Source: Nocardiopsis sp. JB363
GTDB lineage: Bacteria > Actinomycetota > Actinomycetes > Streptosporangiales > Streptosporangiaceae
Assembly: GCF_900143625.1 (NCBI RefSeq)
Contig: NZ_FRFF01000103.1
Span: 1 to 64,000, forward strand
Direction: 5' to 3'
DNA length: 64,000 nt
Positions within the stretch are counted from its first letter, which is position 1, and each line of letters begins with the position of its first letter. Of the stretch, positions 27,060-35,613 are shown one piece after another. The position numbers and the translations under genes were made by a program. The notes under the pieces were generated by a model. The model had not been told where the DNA came from and did no database searches. It saw nothing but the letters and a program-made list of their open reading frames with translations.

Positions 27060-28225
27060 CAGTCCTCTTCCAACCAGGCGGAGTTGAATCGCAGGAACGT
27101 GATGTGCTCGACGTCCCCGCGCTCGTAGAGGACACCGAACTCGTCGTTGCCCAGGGGCACGATCGTGGAGTAGGCGGCCGCGCCGCGGTCGATGGCCCTG
27201 GCCACCGGCCAGGTCTCACCGTCGTCGCAGGACATGTTGACCGTCAGGTTCTCCCGCGAGCTCTCGTGTCTGGTGTTGGTGAACAGGAGCTTGTGCGCCC
27301 GGTCCGTGCCCTCCTCGGCGTCGGCGTCGTAGCGGATCAGGCCGGCGTTGTTGGTGGGGTCGATCAGTTCGTGGTCGGGGACCGGGTCGCCGTAGGTCTC
27401 GCCGCCGTCCTCGGAGTAGGCGATCAGGCGGTAGGGGCCCTCGGGGGTGCGGCTGTTGAGCATGACGCGACCGTCGGCCAGCTCCACGGTCTTGTTCTCG
27501 TCCATGCCCGGTCCCACGGGTTCTCCGGCCTGCCAGGTCTCCCCGTGGTCGTCGCTGTAGACGCTCACGGCGTAGATCCCGTCACCGGAGTCGTAGGCGT
27601 ACTGCTGGACCAGGCGACCGTCGGAGAGCTGGATGCCGGTGCCGGACGAGGCGAAGATCCCGAACCAGGAGGGGTCCTTGACGTCCTCGGTGATGCGCCG
27701 GGTCTTCCAGGTCTGTCCGCCGTCGTCGGAGTAGGAGTAGTCGGTGTGGAGGATGTCCTGGCTGTCGTTGGAGTTGCCGTCGGCGGAGTTGAAGAACCCG
27801 ACCCCGTCGGGGCCGTGGGCGTGGAACATGAACAGGCGGCCGGTCTCACGGTCCAGGAGCAGGCTGGGGTCGCCCGCGCCGACGCCGTCGTCGTAGTCGA
27901 GGACCACCTGGGGTTCGGTCCAGGTGCGTCCCTTGTCGTGGCTGCGACGGACCATGAGGTCGAGGTCGCCGGGCAGGTCGGAGGCGTTGTCGTTGCGTCG
28001 GTCGTAGGCGGCGACCAGCGTGCCGTCCTCCAGCACTTCGAGGGCGGGGATGCGCCAGGTATGGGCGCCGTCTCCCGCGCTGGCCAGGTCGACGCGCTCG
28101 ATGATCGGTTCGGCCGCGGTCGTGTGGGGGTCCGGGGGCGCGTCATCGGCTGCGGCGGGTGAGACCAGGGCGGCGGTGACGGCCAGGCCCACAGCCATGA
28201 CGACGGGACTCGCGTGCTTTCTCAT
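27056..28225 (-). CDS. nanH: Secreted exo-alpha-sialidase (GH33)
   Basis: A 389-residue neuraminidase that releases terminal sialic acids from glycans. A signal peptide of about 26 residues ends at P-A-A-A-D. The family arginine is in W-R-I-P (Arg58), the acid/base Asp in A-Y-D-R-R (Asp75), and the nucleophile Tyr probably in A-A-Y-S-T near 362. Five Asp-boxes (S-x-D-x-G-x-T-W type) are visible, at S-H-D-K-G-R-T-W, S-D-D-G-G-Q-T-W, S-D-D-H-G-E-T-W, S-E-D-G-G-E-T-Y and S-C-D-D-G-E-T-W, giving the six-bladed propeller. It has no carbohydrate-binding module and no cell-wall anchor, so it is probably released. CGGAGG precedes ATG 28225. The promoter and operator lie just upstream, next to gntR. 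Confidence 0.95.
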   Translation of the reverse strand: MRKHASPVVMAVGLAVTAALVSPAAADDAPPDPHTTAAEPIIERVDLASAGDGAHTWRIPALEVLEDGTLVAAYDRRNDNASDLPGDLDLMVRRSHDKGRTWTEPQVVLDYDDGVGAGDPSLLLDRETGRLFMFHAHGPDGVGFFNSADGNSNDSQDILHTDYSYSDDGGQTWKTRRITEDVKDPSWFGIFASSGTGIQLSDGRLVQQYAYDSGDGIYAVSVYSDDHGETWQAGEPVGPGMDENKTVELADGRVMLNSRTPEGPYRLIAYSEDGGETYGDPVPDHELIDPTNNAGLIRYDADAEEGTDRAHKLLFTNTRHESSRENLTVNMSCDDGETWPVARAIDRGAAAYSTIVPLGNDEFGVLYERGDVEHITFLRFNSAWLEEDC

Positions 28226-28255
28226 GGATGCCTCCGGTAGGGGGTGGAGGCATCG

Positions 28256-28301
28256 GACATCAGACGTCTAGGACGTTAAGCGTCGGGGGTGTCGTGGTCA
28301 A
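28256..28301 (-). promoter_or_regulatory. nanH promoter with GntR operator
   Basis: On the minus strand TTGACC (28301-28296), a 17-bp spacer and TAACGT (28278-28273) form a good sigma70-type promoter that overlaps the gntR stop codon. Just downstream lies the 13-bp imperfect palindrome GACATCAGACGTC (28256-28268, plus-strand reading). The predicted transcription start falls within it. The identical 13-mer, in a 20-base identical context, lies at the importer promoter. Confidence 0.75.
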
Positions 28302-29025
28302 CCCCTGTCGTGGCGGGTTTTTCGAGGAGATGGAGGATCGGGGCGTAGTGGTCGGCCACGGCCGCCACGAACTCGGAGAGGTCCCCTTGGCGCGCGGCGT
28401 CGATGATCGCCCGGTGCGCGGCGGCGGTCTCGCGGGCGTCCTCCTCCGTGGAGAGCAGCAGCGGAGCCACGACCGCCTGCACGTCCCAGAAGGCCCCGGT
28501 GAGCTGGGTGACCAGCTGGTTGTCCAGGGGCGCCAGCAGCATCAGGTGGAACGCGCGGTCCTCATCCACGAAGCTCTCGCCGCGTTCGGCGGCCTCCTCC
28601 ATCCGGATGACCAGGTCCCCGAGACTCTGGTGCTGTTCCTCGTCGTACCCCTTGATGATCTCTCCGCCCAGACCCTGTTCGAGGACCTTGCGAACAGTGA
28701 CCAGTTCATAGAGGGTCGCGAGGTCGTCTCCGCTGCTCAGGCGGCCACGAAAGGTCAGGCTTTCGACCAGGGAGTTGAGCGACAGCCGCCCCACGTAGGT
28801 GCCGTGTCCGTGTCGGACCTCGACTATGTCCAGGGCACTGAGGCGTTTTATGGCCTCGCGGACGCTGGAGCGGCTCGCGCCGAGCTCGGAGCACAGTTCG
28901 GTCTCGGTGGGCAGCGGGTCGCCGGGGGTCAGGCCGTTGCGAAGGATGAAGTTCTTGATCTGCTCCGTAACCTCATGACCGCGCAGAGTGTTCCGGGGGG
29001 CCGGCTTGGTCAATTCCTCGGTCAA
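28276..29025 (-). CDS. GntR-family (FadR/FCD subfamily) regulator of the sialic-acid locus
   Basis: A 249-residue regulator with a winged helix-turn-helix at about residues 15-80 (P-T-E-T-E-L-C-S-E-L-G-A-S-R-S-S-V-R-E-A) and an all-helical FCD effector domain at about 95-235. Asp and His residues in the order D-E-D-R-A-F-H, A-A-H and D-H-Y fit the FCD metal site. It belongs to the same broad class as E. coli NanR but I would not call it an orthologue. The start is TTG 29025, with AGGAAAGG about 10 bp upstream. It lies between nanH and the divergent importer operon, and repeated palindromes flank it at both ends. It is a likely repressor relieved by sialic acid or a product of its catabolism. 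Confidence 0.88.
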   Translation of the reverse strand: MTEELTKPAPRNTLRGHEVTEQIKNFILRNGLTPGDPLPTETELCSELGASRSSVREAIKRLSALDIVEVRHGHGTYVGRLSLNSLVESLTFRGRLSSGDDLATLYELVTVRKVLEQGLGGEIIKGYDEEQHQSLGDLVIRMEEAAERGESFVDEDRAFHLMLLAPLDNQLVTQLTGAFWDVQAVVAPLLLSTEEDARETAAAHRAIIDAARQGDLSEFVAAVADHYAPILHLLEKPATTGVDHDTPDA

Positions 29026-29029
29026 CGTA

Positions 29030-29090
29030 TTGACCCCTTTCCTGTTTGGTGCTTAGAGTCACACCCTACAGGCATCGGACATCAGACGTC
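29030..29090 (+). promoter_or_regulatory. Importer-operon promoter with GntR operator
   Basis: TTGACC (29030-29035), an 18-bp spacer and TAGAGT (29054-29059) form the likely promoter of the siaE-nanE operon. The palindrome GACATCAGACGTC (29078-29090) begins 19 bp after the -10 box, so a bound regulator would block initiation or escape. On the minus strand the same segment must also hold the gntR promoter (TAGGGT at 29069-29064 is a candidate), which suggests autoregulation. Confidence 0.75.
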
Positions 29091-29142
29091 ATATGCCGGT
29101 CCCCCGAGGTCTGTTCTTCCCCCCCCCCGACAAGGAGTGCTC

Positions 29143-30726
29143 GTGTCCCTCTTCGACCCCGGTGCCATGGAGCGCCGGAACTTTCTCCATTTGGTCGGTG
29201 CCACAGGCGCCGCCGCGGCCCTGGCCGGTTCGCTCAGCGCCTGCGGTGCTTCCTCGGGGGGAGGAGGCGGGGGCTCCTCGAATCGCATCGAGGCCGGCCT
29301 GTCCTACACGCTCTCCACCGGTTTCGACCCCATGACCGCGACCGGAGCCCTGCCCCAGGCCGCCAACCTGCACATCTTCGAGGCCTTGGTCGACCTGGAC
29401 CCGGTGACCCGAGAGCCCTACGCCGCGCTCGCCGCCGACATGCCCGAACAGGTCGACGACACGACCCTGCGCGTCACCCTCCGGGAGGAGGCGGCCTTCC
29501 ACAACGGGGACCCCGTCGCGGCCGAGGACGTGGTCTACAGCTTCGAGCGGGTGCTCGACCCCGAGAACAACTCGCTGATGGCACAGTTCATCTCCTTCGT
29601 CGAGGAGGTGACGGAGGTCGACGAGAGCACCGTGGAGATCGTCCTCAAGCACCCCTTCGCGCTCGCGGTCGAACGGCTCGGCATCATCAAGATCGTGCCC
29701 AAGGCTCTCGTGGAGGCTGACCAGCAGGCGTTCGACTCCGCGCCCGTCGGCTCCGGCCCCTACAAGCTGGTGTCGGCGACCGCCTCGGACAGCATCACCT
29801 TCGAGCGGTGGGAGGCCTACAACGGCCCGCGCGAGGCACTCGCCGAGGAGATGGTGTGGATGCTGCTGGACGACCCCAGCGCCCGCGTCACCGCGCTCCA
29901 GTCCGGCCGGGTCAGCGTGATCGAGGACGTGCCCTACCTCGACGCCGACGCGTTGGAGGGCACCTCGACCGTCGAGCAGGAGCAGTCGTTCGGCCTGCTG
30001 TTCCTCATGTTCCACTGCGCCGAGAAGCCCTTCGACGACAAGCGGGTCCGCCAGGCCCTGCACTACGCCATCGACCACGACAAGATCATCGAGACCGCGA
30101 TGCTGGGCGGCGCGTCGGCGGCCACCGGGTTCCTGCCCGAGACGCACCCCGACTACCGGGAGGCGGCCACGGTCTACCGGCACGACCCCGACCGGGCCCG
30201 GGAACTGTTGGCGGAGGCGGGGGTCGAGGGACTGGAGATCGAACTCGTCGCCACCAACACCGGCTGGGTCAAGGACGTGGTCCCGCTCATCAAGGAGAGC
30301 TGGGACGCGGTGGGCGTGACCACCACCCTCGACATCGGTGAGTCGGGCGGTCAGTACGCCAACAAGGTCGAGAGCGGCAAGTTCCGCGCCATGGTCGCCC
30401 CCGGTGACCCGTCCGTCTTCGGCAACGACGTCGACCTGCTGCTGCGCTGGTTCTACGACGGTCAGTGGCCGACGAGCTACTACTACTGGTCCGACACCGA
30501 AGAGGCCGACCAGGTCCTCGAACTCCTCGACGAGGCCGTCCGGACCGGCGACGAGGCGGCGCGCGCCGACCTGTGGGCGGAGACGATCGACCTCATCGCC
30601 GATGAGGTGCCCCTCTACCCGATCCTGCACCGCAAGCTGACCACCGCTTGGAACGACGACGCGCTGGAAGGGTTCCGGCCGATCAACACCACCGGCTTGT
30701 CCTTCCTGGACGTCGGCCCGGCCTGA
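29143..30726 (+). CDS. siaE: Sialic-acid ABC importer, substrate-binding lipoprotein (SBP family 5)
   Basis: A 527-residue extracytoplasmic binding protein of the peptide/nickel SBP_bac_5 family. R-R-N-F-L at residues 11-15 is Tat-like, and the lipobox L-S-A-C gives Cys34 as the lipidated residue, followed by a Gly/Ser linker. The order binding protein, permease, permease-ATPase fusion, ATPase matches Corynebacterium SiaEFGI and is close to Haemophilus ducreyi SatABCD, both known sialic-acid importers. Sialic acid as ligand is inferred from that and from the nan genes downstream. GTG 29143 has AAGGAG 5 bp upstream. A strong hairpin follows the gene. Confidence 0.85.
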   Translation: MSLFDPGAMERRNFLHLVGATGAAAALAGSLSACGASSGGGGGGSSNRIEAGLSYTLSTGFDPMTATGALPQAANLHIFEALVDLDPVTREPYAALAADMPEQVDDTTLRVTLREEAAFHNGDPVAAEDVVYSFERVLDPENNSLMAQFISFVEEVTEVDESTVEIVLKHPFALAVERLGIIKIVPKALVEADQQAFDSAPVGSGPYKLVSATASDSITFERWEAYNGPREALAEEMVWMLLDDPSARVTALQSGRVSVIEDVPYLDADALEGTSTVEQEQSFGLLFLMFHCAEKPFDDKRVRQALHYAIDHDKIIETAMLGGASAATGFLPETHPDYREAATVYRHDPDRARELLAEAGVEGLEIELVATNTGWVKDVVPLIKESWDAVGVTTTLDIGESGGQYANKVESGKFRAMVAPGDPSVFGNDVDLLLRWFYDGQWPTSYYYWSDTEEADQVLELLDEAVRTGDEAARADLWAETIDLIADEVPLYPILHRKLTTAWNDDALEGFRPINTTGLSFLDVGPA

Positions 30727-30736
30727 CCTCGACCCC

Positions 30737-30768
30737 GGGGCCGGATCCACCCGATCGGATCCGGCCCC
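30737..30768 (+). terminator. Intra-operon attenuating hairpin between siaE and siaF
   Basis: Perfect 12-bp arms GGGGCCGGATCC (30737-30748) and its complement (30757-30768) enclose an 8-nt loop. It lies 10 bp after siaE and 28 bp before siaF, without a T tract. Such hairpins behind binding-protein genes usually stabilise the upstream mRNA and lower permease expression. Confidence 0.7.
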
Positions 30769-30796
30769 TGCCCGCTCCACGAGGAGAGAAACCCCG

Positions 30797-31747
30797 ATGC
30801 GCGTCTTCATGCGCCTCGCCCTGCGCAGAGCACTGGTCCTACCGGTGATGCTCCTGGGCGTCTCCCTGCTGGTCTTCGTGATCCTTCAGTTCTCACCGAA
30901 CGATCCCGCCTACAACGCCCTGGGCGTCGGCGCCAGCGAGGAGGCCCGTGCCGCCTACGCCGCGGAACACGGACTCGATCAGCCACTACCCGTCCGTTAC
31001 ATCGACTTCCTCGTGCGGGCGCTCCAGGGCGACCTGGGGATGACCGCGCCCCCGGCCACCCCGGTGGTCGACCGGATCGCGGAGTCCTTCCCGCTCACCC
31101 TGGAACTCACCATGACGGGTATGGGCGGCGCGATCGTGTTCGCCCTGGTCATGGGGCTCACCGGCGCCCTGTGGCGGGACCGCTGGCCCGACCAGGTCAC
31201 CCGTGTCCTGTCCATCACCTGCGTGGCGCTCCCGCCGTTCTGGTTGGCGATCCTGCTCATCCAGCAGTTCTCTCTGGGACTCGGGCTCCTGCCCACCGGT
31301 GGCTACACCGCGCCGGTCGACTCCTTCTCCGGTTGGGTCATGACCATGACCCTGCCGACCATCGCGGTGGCGATCCCCATCGGCGCGCAGCTCTCACGGC
31401 TGGTGCGCACCTCGATGGTGGAGGAACTCGACCGCGACTACGTCCGCACCGCGACCGGGAACGGCCTGCCCCGGTGGCTGGTGCTGCGGAGCGCCCTGCG
31501 CAACGCGCTGATCACACCGTTGACGGTGCTGGGGTGGCGGTTCGGCTACGCGCTCGGTGGCGCGGTGGTCATCGAGACCATCTTCGACCTGCCCGGCATG
31601 GGCCAACTCCTGCTCACGGGGGTGACCAACGCCGACGTCGCCCTCGTTCAAGGCGCCGTACTCACGGTCGCCGTCGCCCTGTTGGTCGTCAACCTCGTGA
31701 TCGACCTGCTCTACGTCGTCGTCAACCCACGGATCCGAGAGGTGTGA
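30797..31747 (+). CDS. siaF: Sialic-acid ABC importer, permease (DppB type)
   Basis: A 316-residue inner-membrane permease with about six membrane segments. The cytoplasmic EAA loop near residue 216 (T-A-T-G-N-G-L-P) couples to the ATPase. The N-terminal ribosome-proximal region shows the family block P-N-D-P-A-Y near 34. ATG 30797 is preceded by GAGGAGAG. The next gene starts 4 bp after its stop, which suggests translational coupling. Confidence 0.88.
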   Translation: MRVFMRLALRRALVLPVMLLGVSLLVFVILQFSPNDPAYNALGVGASEEARAAYAAEHGLDQPLPVRYIDFLVRALQGDLGMTAPPATPVVDRIAESFPLTLELTMTGMGGAIVFALVMGLTGALWRDRWPDQVTRVLSITCVALPPFWLAILLIQQFSLGLGLLPTGGYTAPVDSFSGWVMTMTLPTIAVAIPIGAQLSRLVRTSMVEELDRDYVRTATGNGLPRWLVLRSALRNALITPLTVLGWRFGYALGGAVVIETIFDLPGMGQLLLTGVTNADVALVQGAVLTVAVALLVVNLVIDLLYVVVNPRIREV

Positions 31748-31751
31748 TCAC

Positions 31752-33710
31752 GTGCGCCCACGACTCGCGGACCGCCTGACCGGGCTCTCCAAGCCCTCCA
31801 GGAAAAGCCGCCTGTCCCTCGCCGCGAGGGTCTCCCTCGTGGTGATGCTGGCGATCTGCGTCATCGCGATCGCCGCACCCCTGTTCGTCCAGAACCCACT
31901 GGCCACGGGCGCTCCGGCCCAACCACCCGGACCCGACCACTGGTTCGGTACCGACCGGGCCGGACGCGACGTCCTCTCCCGGGTCGTGCACGGGGCGCGG
32001 TACTCCCTGCTGATCGGCATCGGGTCCACCCTGCTGGCCCTGCTCGTGGGCGGGGTGCTCGGCGGTATCGCCGCCACCTCCCACAAGATCATCGACGAGT
32101 CGATCATGCGCGTGCTGGACGTGCTCATGGCGTTCCCCGGGATCGCCCTGGCCGCCGTGCTGGTCGCGGTCTTCGGCAGTGGCATCCCCGTCCTCGTCTT
32201 CGCCATCGCGATCATCTACGTGCCCTCGCTGGCCAGGGTCGTACGCGCCAACGTCCTGACCCAGTACGGCGAGGACTACGTCGCCGCCGAACGCCTGATC
32301 GGGGCCCGCCGCCACTACGTGCTGATCAAGCACGTCGCGATCAACTGCGCGGCGCCGGTCATGGTGTTCACGACCATCCTGGTGGCCGACGCGATCGTCT
32401 ACGAGGCCAGCCTGGCCTTCATCGGCGCCGGCATCCAGGACCCCTTGCCCAGCTGGGGCAACGTCATCTCCTACGGGCGTCAGCTCCTGCTGTCCGGCGG
32501 CTGGTGGGCCACCTTCTTCCCCGGCCTGGCCATCCTGCTCACGGTGCTGGCCCTGAACATCCTCTCCGAAGGACTCACCGACGCCTGGGCCGCGCCCAAG
32601 GCCGCGGTGCGCAGCGGAGGCACCGACACCGAGGCCGCCCAGGCCACCGCCGACGTCCCCGCCGAGGACGACGACCGGACGGAGGTCCTGGCCCGCCTCG
32701 CCACGGTCGTCCAGGAACGAGACGACGCGGTACCGCCGGTCGCCGAGGACGCGCCCACGCTGCTTTCCGTGCGCGACCTGCGCATCGGGTTCCCCGGAAG
32801 CCACGGCGACGTGTCCGTGGTCGACGGGCTCTCCTTCGACGTCCGCGCCGGAGAGACCCTCGGCCTGGTCGGCGAGTCCGGCTGCGGCAAGAGCCTCACC
32901 AGCCTCGCCCTGATGGGCCTCCTGCCCCGCCAGGCCCAGGTGGAGGGCAGCATCCTCTACGACGGGAAGGACCTGCTGCCCCTCTCCCCGAGGGAACGGC
33001 GCTCCTACTCCGGGCCCGAACTGGCGATGGTCTACCAGGACGCCATGTCGTCCCTGAACCCCTCGGTCCTGGTCGGCACCCAGCTGCGCCAGCTCACCCG
33101 CCGCGGTGGCGACCAGAGTCCGGCCGAACTCCTGGACCTGGTCGGGCTCAGCCCCGACCGCACCATGCGCAGCTACCCGCACGAACTCTCCGGCGGACAA
33201 CGCCAACGCGTGCTCATCGCCATGGCGCTCTCCCGCAAGCCGCGGCTGCTCATCGCCGACGAGCCGACCACGGCCCTGGACGTCACCGTCCAGGCCCAGG
33301 TGGTGGAACTGCTCGGGCGCCTCAGGGACGAACTCGGCTTCGCGATGGTGCTGGTCTCGCACGACCTCGCCCTGGTCGCGGAGATGTCCCACCGTGTCGC
33401 CGTCATGTACGCGGGCCAGCTCGCCGAGATCGGGCCCGTCCGCGACCTGCTCACCCGGCCACGCCACCACTACGCGCGGGGGATGCTCGGCTCGGTCCTG
33501 TCCCTGGAGGCCGGGGCCGAACGCCTCCACCAGATCCCCGGGGTCGTGCCCGCCGCACAGGACTTCGGAGCGGGCTGCCGCTTCGCCGGACGCTGCGCCG
33601 CCGTCACCCCCGACTGCCTGACCACACCACCCGCCCTGACCGTCGACGGTCCCGGCCACGAGTACGCCTGCCTGCATCCCGCGCCGGCGTCGAAGGGGGT
33701 CCTGCTGTGA
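31752..33710 (+). CDS. siaG: Sialic-acid ABC importer, fused permease and ATPase (DppC-DppD type)
   Basis: A 652-residue fusion. Residues 1-280 form a DppC-type permease with N-terminal signature G-T-D-R-A-G-R-D-V near 66. An acidic linker of about 50 residues follows. Residues 335-650 form an ABC ATPase with Walker A G-E-S-G-C-G-K-S near 375, the signature L-S-G-G-Q-R-Q-R near 479, Walker B L-L-I-A-D-E-P near 500, and the oligopeptide-type C-terminal Cys-rich segment C-R-F-A-G-R-C near 608. The fusion is the hallmark of the SiaG/SatC-like component. GTG 31752 starts it. Its TGA overlaps the GTG of the next gene (GTGA, 33707-33710). Confidence 0.9.
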   Translation: MRPRLADRLTGLSKPSRKSRLSLAARVSLVVMLAICVIAIAAPLFVQNPLATGAPAQPPGPDHWFGTDRAGRDVLSRVVHGARYSLLIGIGSTLLALLVGGVLGGIAATSHKIIDESIMRVLDVLMAFPGIALAAVLVAVFGSGIPVLVFAIAIIYVPSLARVVRANVLTQYGEDYVAAERLIGARRHYVLIKHVAINCAAPVMVFTTILVADAIVYEASLAFIGAGIQDPLPSWGNVISYGRQLLLSGGWWATFFPGLAILLTVLALNILSEGLTDAWAAPKAAVRSGGTDTEAAQATADVPAEDDDRTEVLARLATVVQERDDAVPPVAEDAPTLLSVRDLRIGFPGSHGDVSVVDGLSFDVRAGETLGLVGESGCGKSLTSLALMGLLPRQAQVEGSILYDGKDLLPLSPRERRSYSGPELAMVYQDAMSSLNPSVLVGTQLRQLTRRGGDQSPAELLDLVGLSPDRTMRSYPHELSGGQRQRVLIAMALSRKPRLLIADEPTTALDVTVQAQVVELLGRLRDELGFAMVLVSHDLALVAEMSHRVAVMYAGQLAEIGPVRDLLTRPRHHYARGMLGSVLSLEAGAERLHQIPGVVPAAQDFGAGCRFAGRCAAVTPDCLTTPPALTVDGPGHEYACLHPAPASKGVLL

Positions 33711-34687
33711 CCGAACCGATCGTGGAACTCGACGGGGTGCACGTCGTCCACACCGCCCGCACCGGGGGGATGTTCCGCCGTGACCGTGTCCACGCCCTGA
33801 CCGAGGCCACCGCGACCATCGCGCGAGGCGAGGTCCTGGGCATCGTCGGTGAGTCCGGCTGTGGGAAGTCGACCCTGGCCAAGGTGGCCACCGGACTACA
33901 ACGTCCCACCCACGGAACCGTCCGTTTCCGTGGCGAGGACCTGTGGGCGATGCCCACCTCACGCCGCAGACGGGAGTTCGGTTCGGCGATGGGCGTGGTC
34001 TTCCAAGACCCCTCGACCGCGCTCAACCCGCGCATGTCGGTCCGCGGGATCCTGCGGGACCCGCTCGACGTCCACCGCCGAGGCACCTCCGGCGAACGTG
34101 AGGCGCGCGTCGACGAACTCATCGATCTGGTCGGCCTGCCCGGACACGTGGGCGACGCCGTCCCGGCCCAGCTGTCGGGAGGCCAACGACAGCGCGTCGC
34201 CGTGGCCCGCGCACTGGCCCTGCAACCGGACGTGGTGGTCGCCGACGAACCGACCAGTGCCCTGGACGTGTCCGTCCGCGCACAGGTGCTCAACCTGCTC
34301 GTCGACCTCAGGTCCCGCCTGGGCCTGGGCATGGTGTTCGTGTCCCACGACATCCAGACCGTCCGCCACCTCGCCGACCGGATCGCCGTGATGTACCTCG
34401 GACGGATCGTCGAGGAGGGGCCCGCCGCGCAGATCGTGGCCGAACCCCGCCACCCCTACACCCGCGCCCTGTTCTCCGCCACACCGAGCCTGATGCGGCG
34501 CTCGGAACGGATCATCCTGCGCGGGCCCGTACCCTCCGCCACCGCACCGCCCACCGGCTGTCCCTTCCGCACCCGCTGCTGGAAGGCGACCGACGCCTGC
34601 GCCGAGACGTTCCCGGCCGGCGACTCCGACAACGGACACACATGGAACTGCGTCCACCCCGAATCGAACGCGAGGAGCACCGCATGA
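33707..34687 (+). CDS. siaI: Sialic-acid ABC importer, second ATPase (DppF type)
   Basis: A 326-residue oligopeptide-type ABC ATPase. Walker A G-E-S-G-C-G-K-S lies near residue 45, Q-loop F-Q-D-P near 97, signature L-S-G-G-Q-R-Q-R near 152, Walker B V-V-A-D-E-P near 174, and the switch His in S-H-D near 208. The C-terminus carries the C-P-F-R-T-R-C segment typical of OppD/F proteins. It pairs with the ATPase half of siaG. It begins at the GTGA overlap and ends at the ATGA overlap with nanA, indicating coupled translation of transport and catabolism. Confidence 0.9.
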   Translation: MTEPIVELDGVHVVHTARTGGMFRRDRVHALTEATATIARGEVLGIVGESGCGKSTLAKVATGLQRPTHGTVRFRGEDLWAMPTSRRRREFGSAMGVVFQDPSTALNPRMSVRGILRDPLDVHRRGTSGEREARVDELIDLVGLPGHVGDAVPAQLSGGQRQRVAVARALALQPDVVVADEPTSALDVSVRAQVLNLLVDLRSRLGLGMVFVSHDIQTVRHLADRIAVMYLGRIVEEGPAAQIVAEPRHPYTRALFSATPSLMRRSERIILRGPVPSATAPPTGCPFRTRCWKATDACAETFPAGDSDNGHTWNCVHPESNARSTA

Positions 34688-35613
34688 GTCAGCGCACGCC
34701 TAAGTACACGGGCGTGGTCCCGCCGATCGTGACCCCCCTGGACACGAACGGCGAGGTCGACACCGTGTCGCTGGAGCGGCTGGTCGGCTCCCTGCTCACC
34801 GCGGGGGTGTCCGGGATCTTCGCCCTGGGCAGCTCCGGTGAGTCCGCGTACCTGACCGACGCCCAGCGCGACACCGTCCTGGACACGGTCGTCGGCGCGG
34901 TGTCGGGACGAGTCCCGGTCATGGCCGGGTGCATCGAGACCACGACCAACAGGGTCGTGGAACGGGCCGACGCCGCTGCCAAGCAGGGGGCCGACGCCCT
35001 GGTCGTGACCGCGCCCTTCTACACGCGTACGCACCCCACCGAGGTGGACCGCCACTTCCGGATGGTGCGGTCACGGACCGAACTGCCGATCCTCGCCTAC
35101 GACGTCCCGGTGTCGGTGCACAGCAAGCTGTCCGCGGACGAGGTCCTCCAGCTGGCCGCCGACGGGGTGGTCGACGGGGTCAAGGACTCCAGCGGGGACG
35201 ACCCGGGCCTTCGCGACCTGGTGATCGGCAGTCGGGAGATCCCCGGTTTCTCCGTGCTCACCGGGCACGAGGCCGTGGTCGACGCCATGATGCTCATGGG
35301 AGCCGACGGTGCGGTCCCCGGGCTGGGCAACGTCGACCCCGCCGGGTACGTGCGGCTGATGGCGGCCTGCCTCGCCGGCGACTGGGAGACCGCCCGACGC
35401 GAGCAGGAACGCCTGATCAGGCTGTTCCGCATCGTCCGCGCCGCCGACCCCGCCACCGCGGGTGGATCCACCGCCGGGCTCGGAGCGTTCAAGTGCGCGC
35501 TCGCCCTCCTCGGCGTCATCGACAACGCCGTGCCGGCGCCTCCGATGCGTCCCTTCACCGACGAGGAGACCTGGCGCGTGCGCGCGGTCCTGGAGGAGGT
35601 CGAGCTGCTGTGA
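34684..35613 (+). CDS. nanA: N-acetylneuraminate lyase-type aldolase (DHDPS/NAL family)
   Basis: A 309-residue class I aldolase of the DapA/NanA family. The Schiff-base Lys167 is in D-G-V-K-D-S-S, and Tyr139 (A-Y-D-V-P) supplies the catalytic phenol. The phosphate/carboxylate motif G-S-S-G-E lies at 49-53. The family alone does not separate sialate lyase from dihydrodipicolinate synthase or other sugar-acid aldolases; the nanK, nanE and sialidase context makes sialate cleavage to ManNAc and pyruvate most likely. The Y-D-V-P-V-S-V-H segment is unusual for either textbook enzyme. It begins at ATGA 34684-34687 and its TGA overlaps the next GTG. Confidence 0.85.
   Translation: MSQRTPKYTGVVPPIVTPLDTNGEVDTVSLERLVGSLLTAGVSGIFALGSSGESAYLTDAQRDTVLDTVVGAVSGRVPVMAGCIETTTNRVVERADAAAKQGADALVVTAPFYTRTHPTEVDRHFRMVRSRTELPILAYDVPVSVHSKLSADEVLQLAADGVVDGVKDSSGDDPGLRDLVIGSREIPGFSVLTGHEAVVDAMMLMGADGAVPGLGNVDPAGYVRLMAACLAGDWETARREQERLIRLFRIVRAADPATAGGSTAGLGAFKCALALLGVIDNAVPAPPMRPFTDEETWRVRAVLEEVELL

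Noticed and set aside
28228-29142. N-terminal extension of the sialic-acid binding protein
   Set aside because: The frame is open across the antisense of gntR, but the ribosome binding site, Tat-like signal and lipobox all point to GTG 29143.
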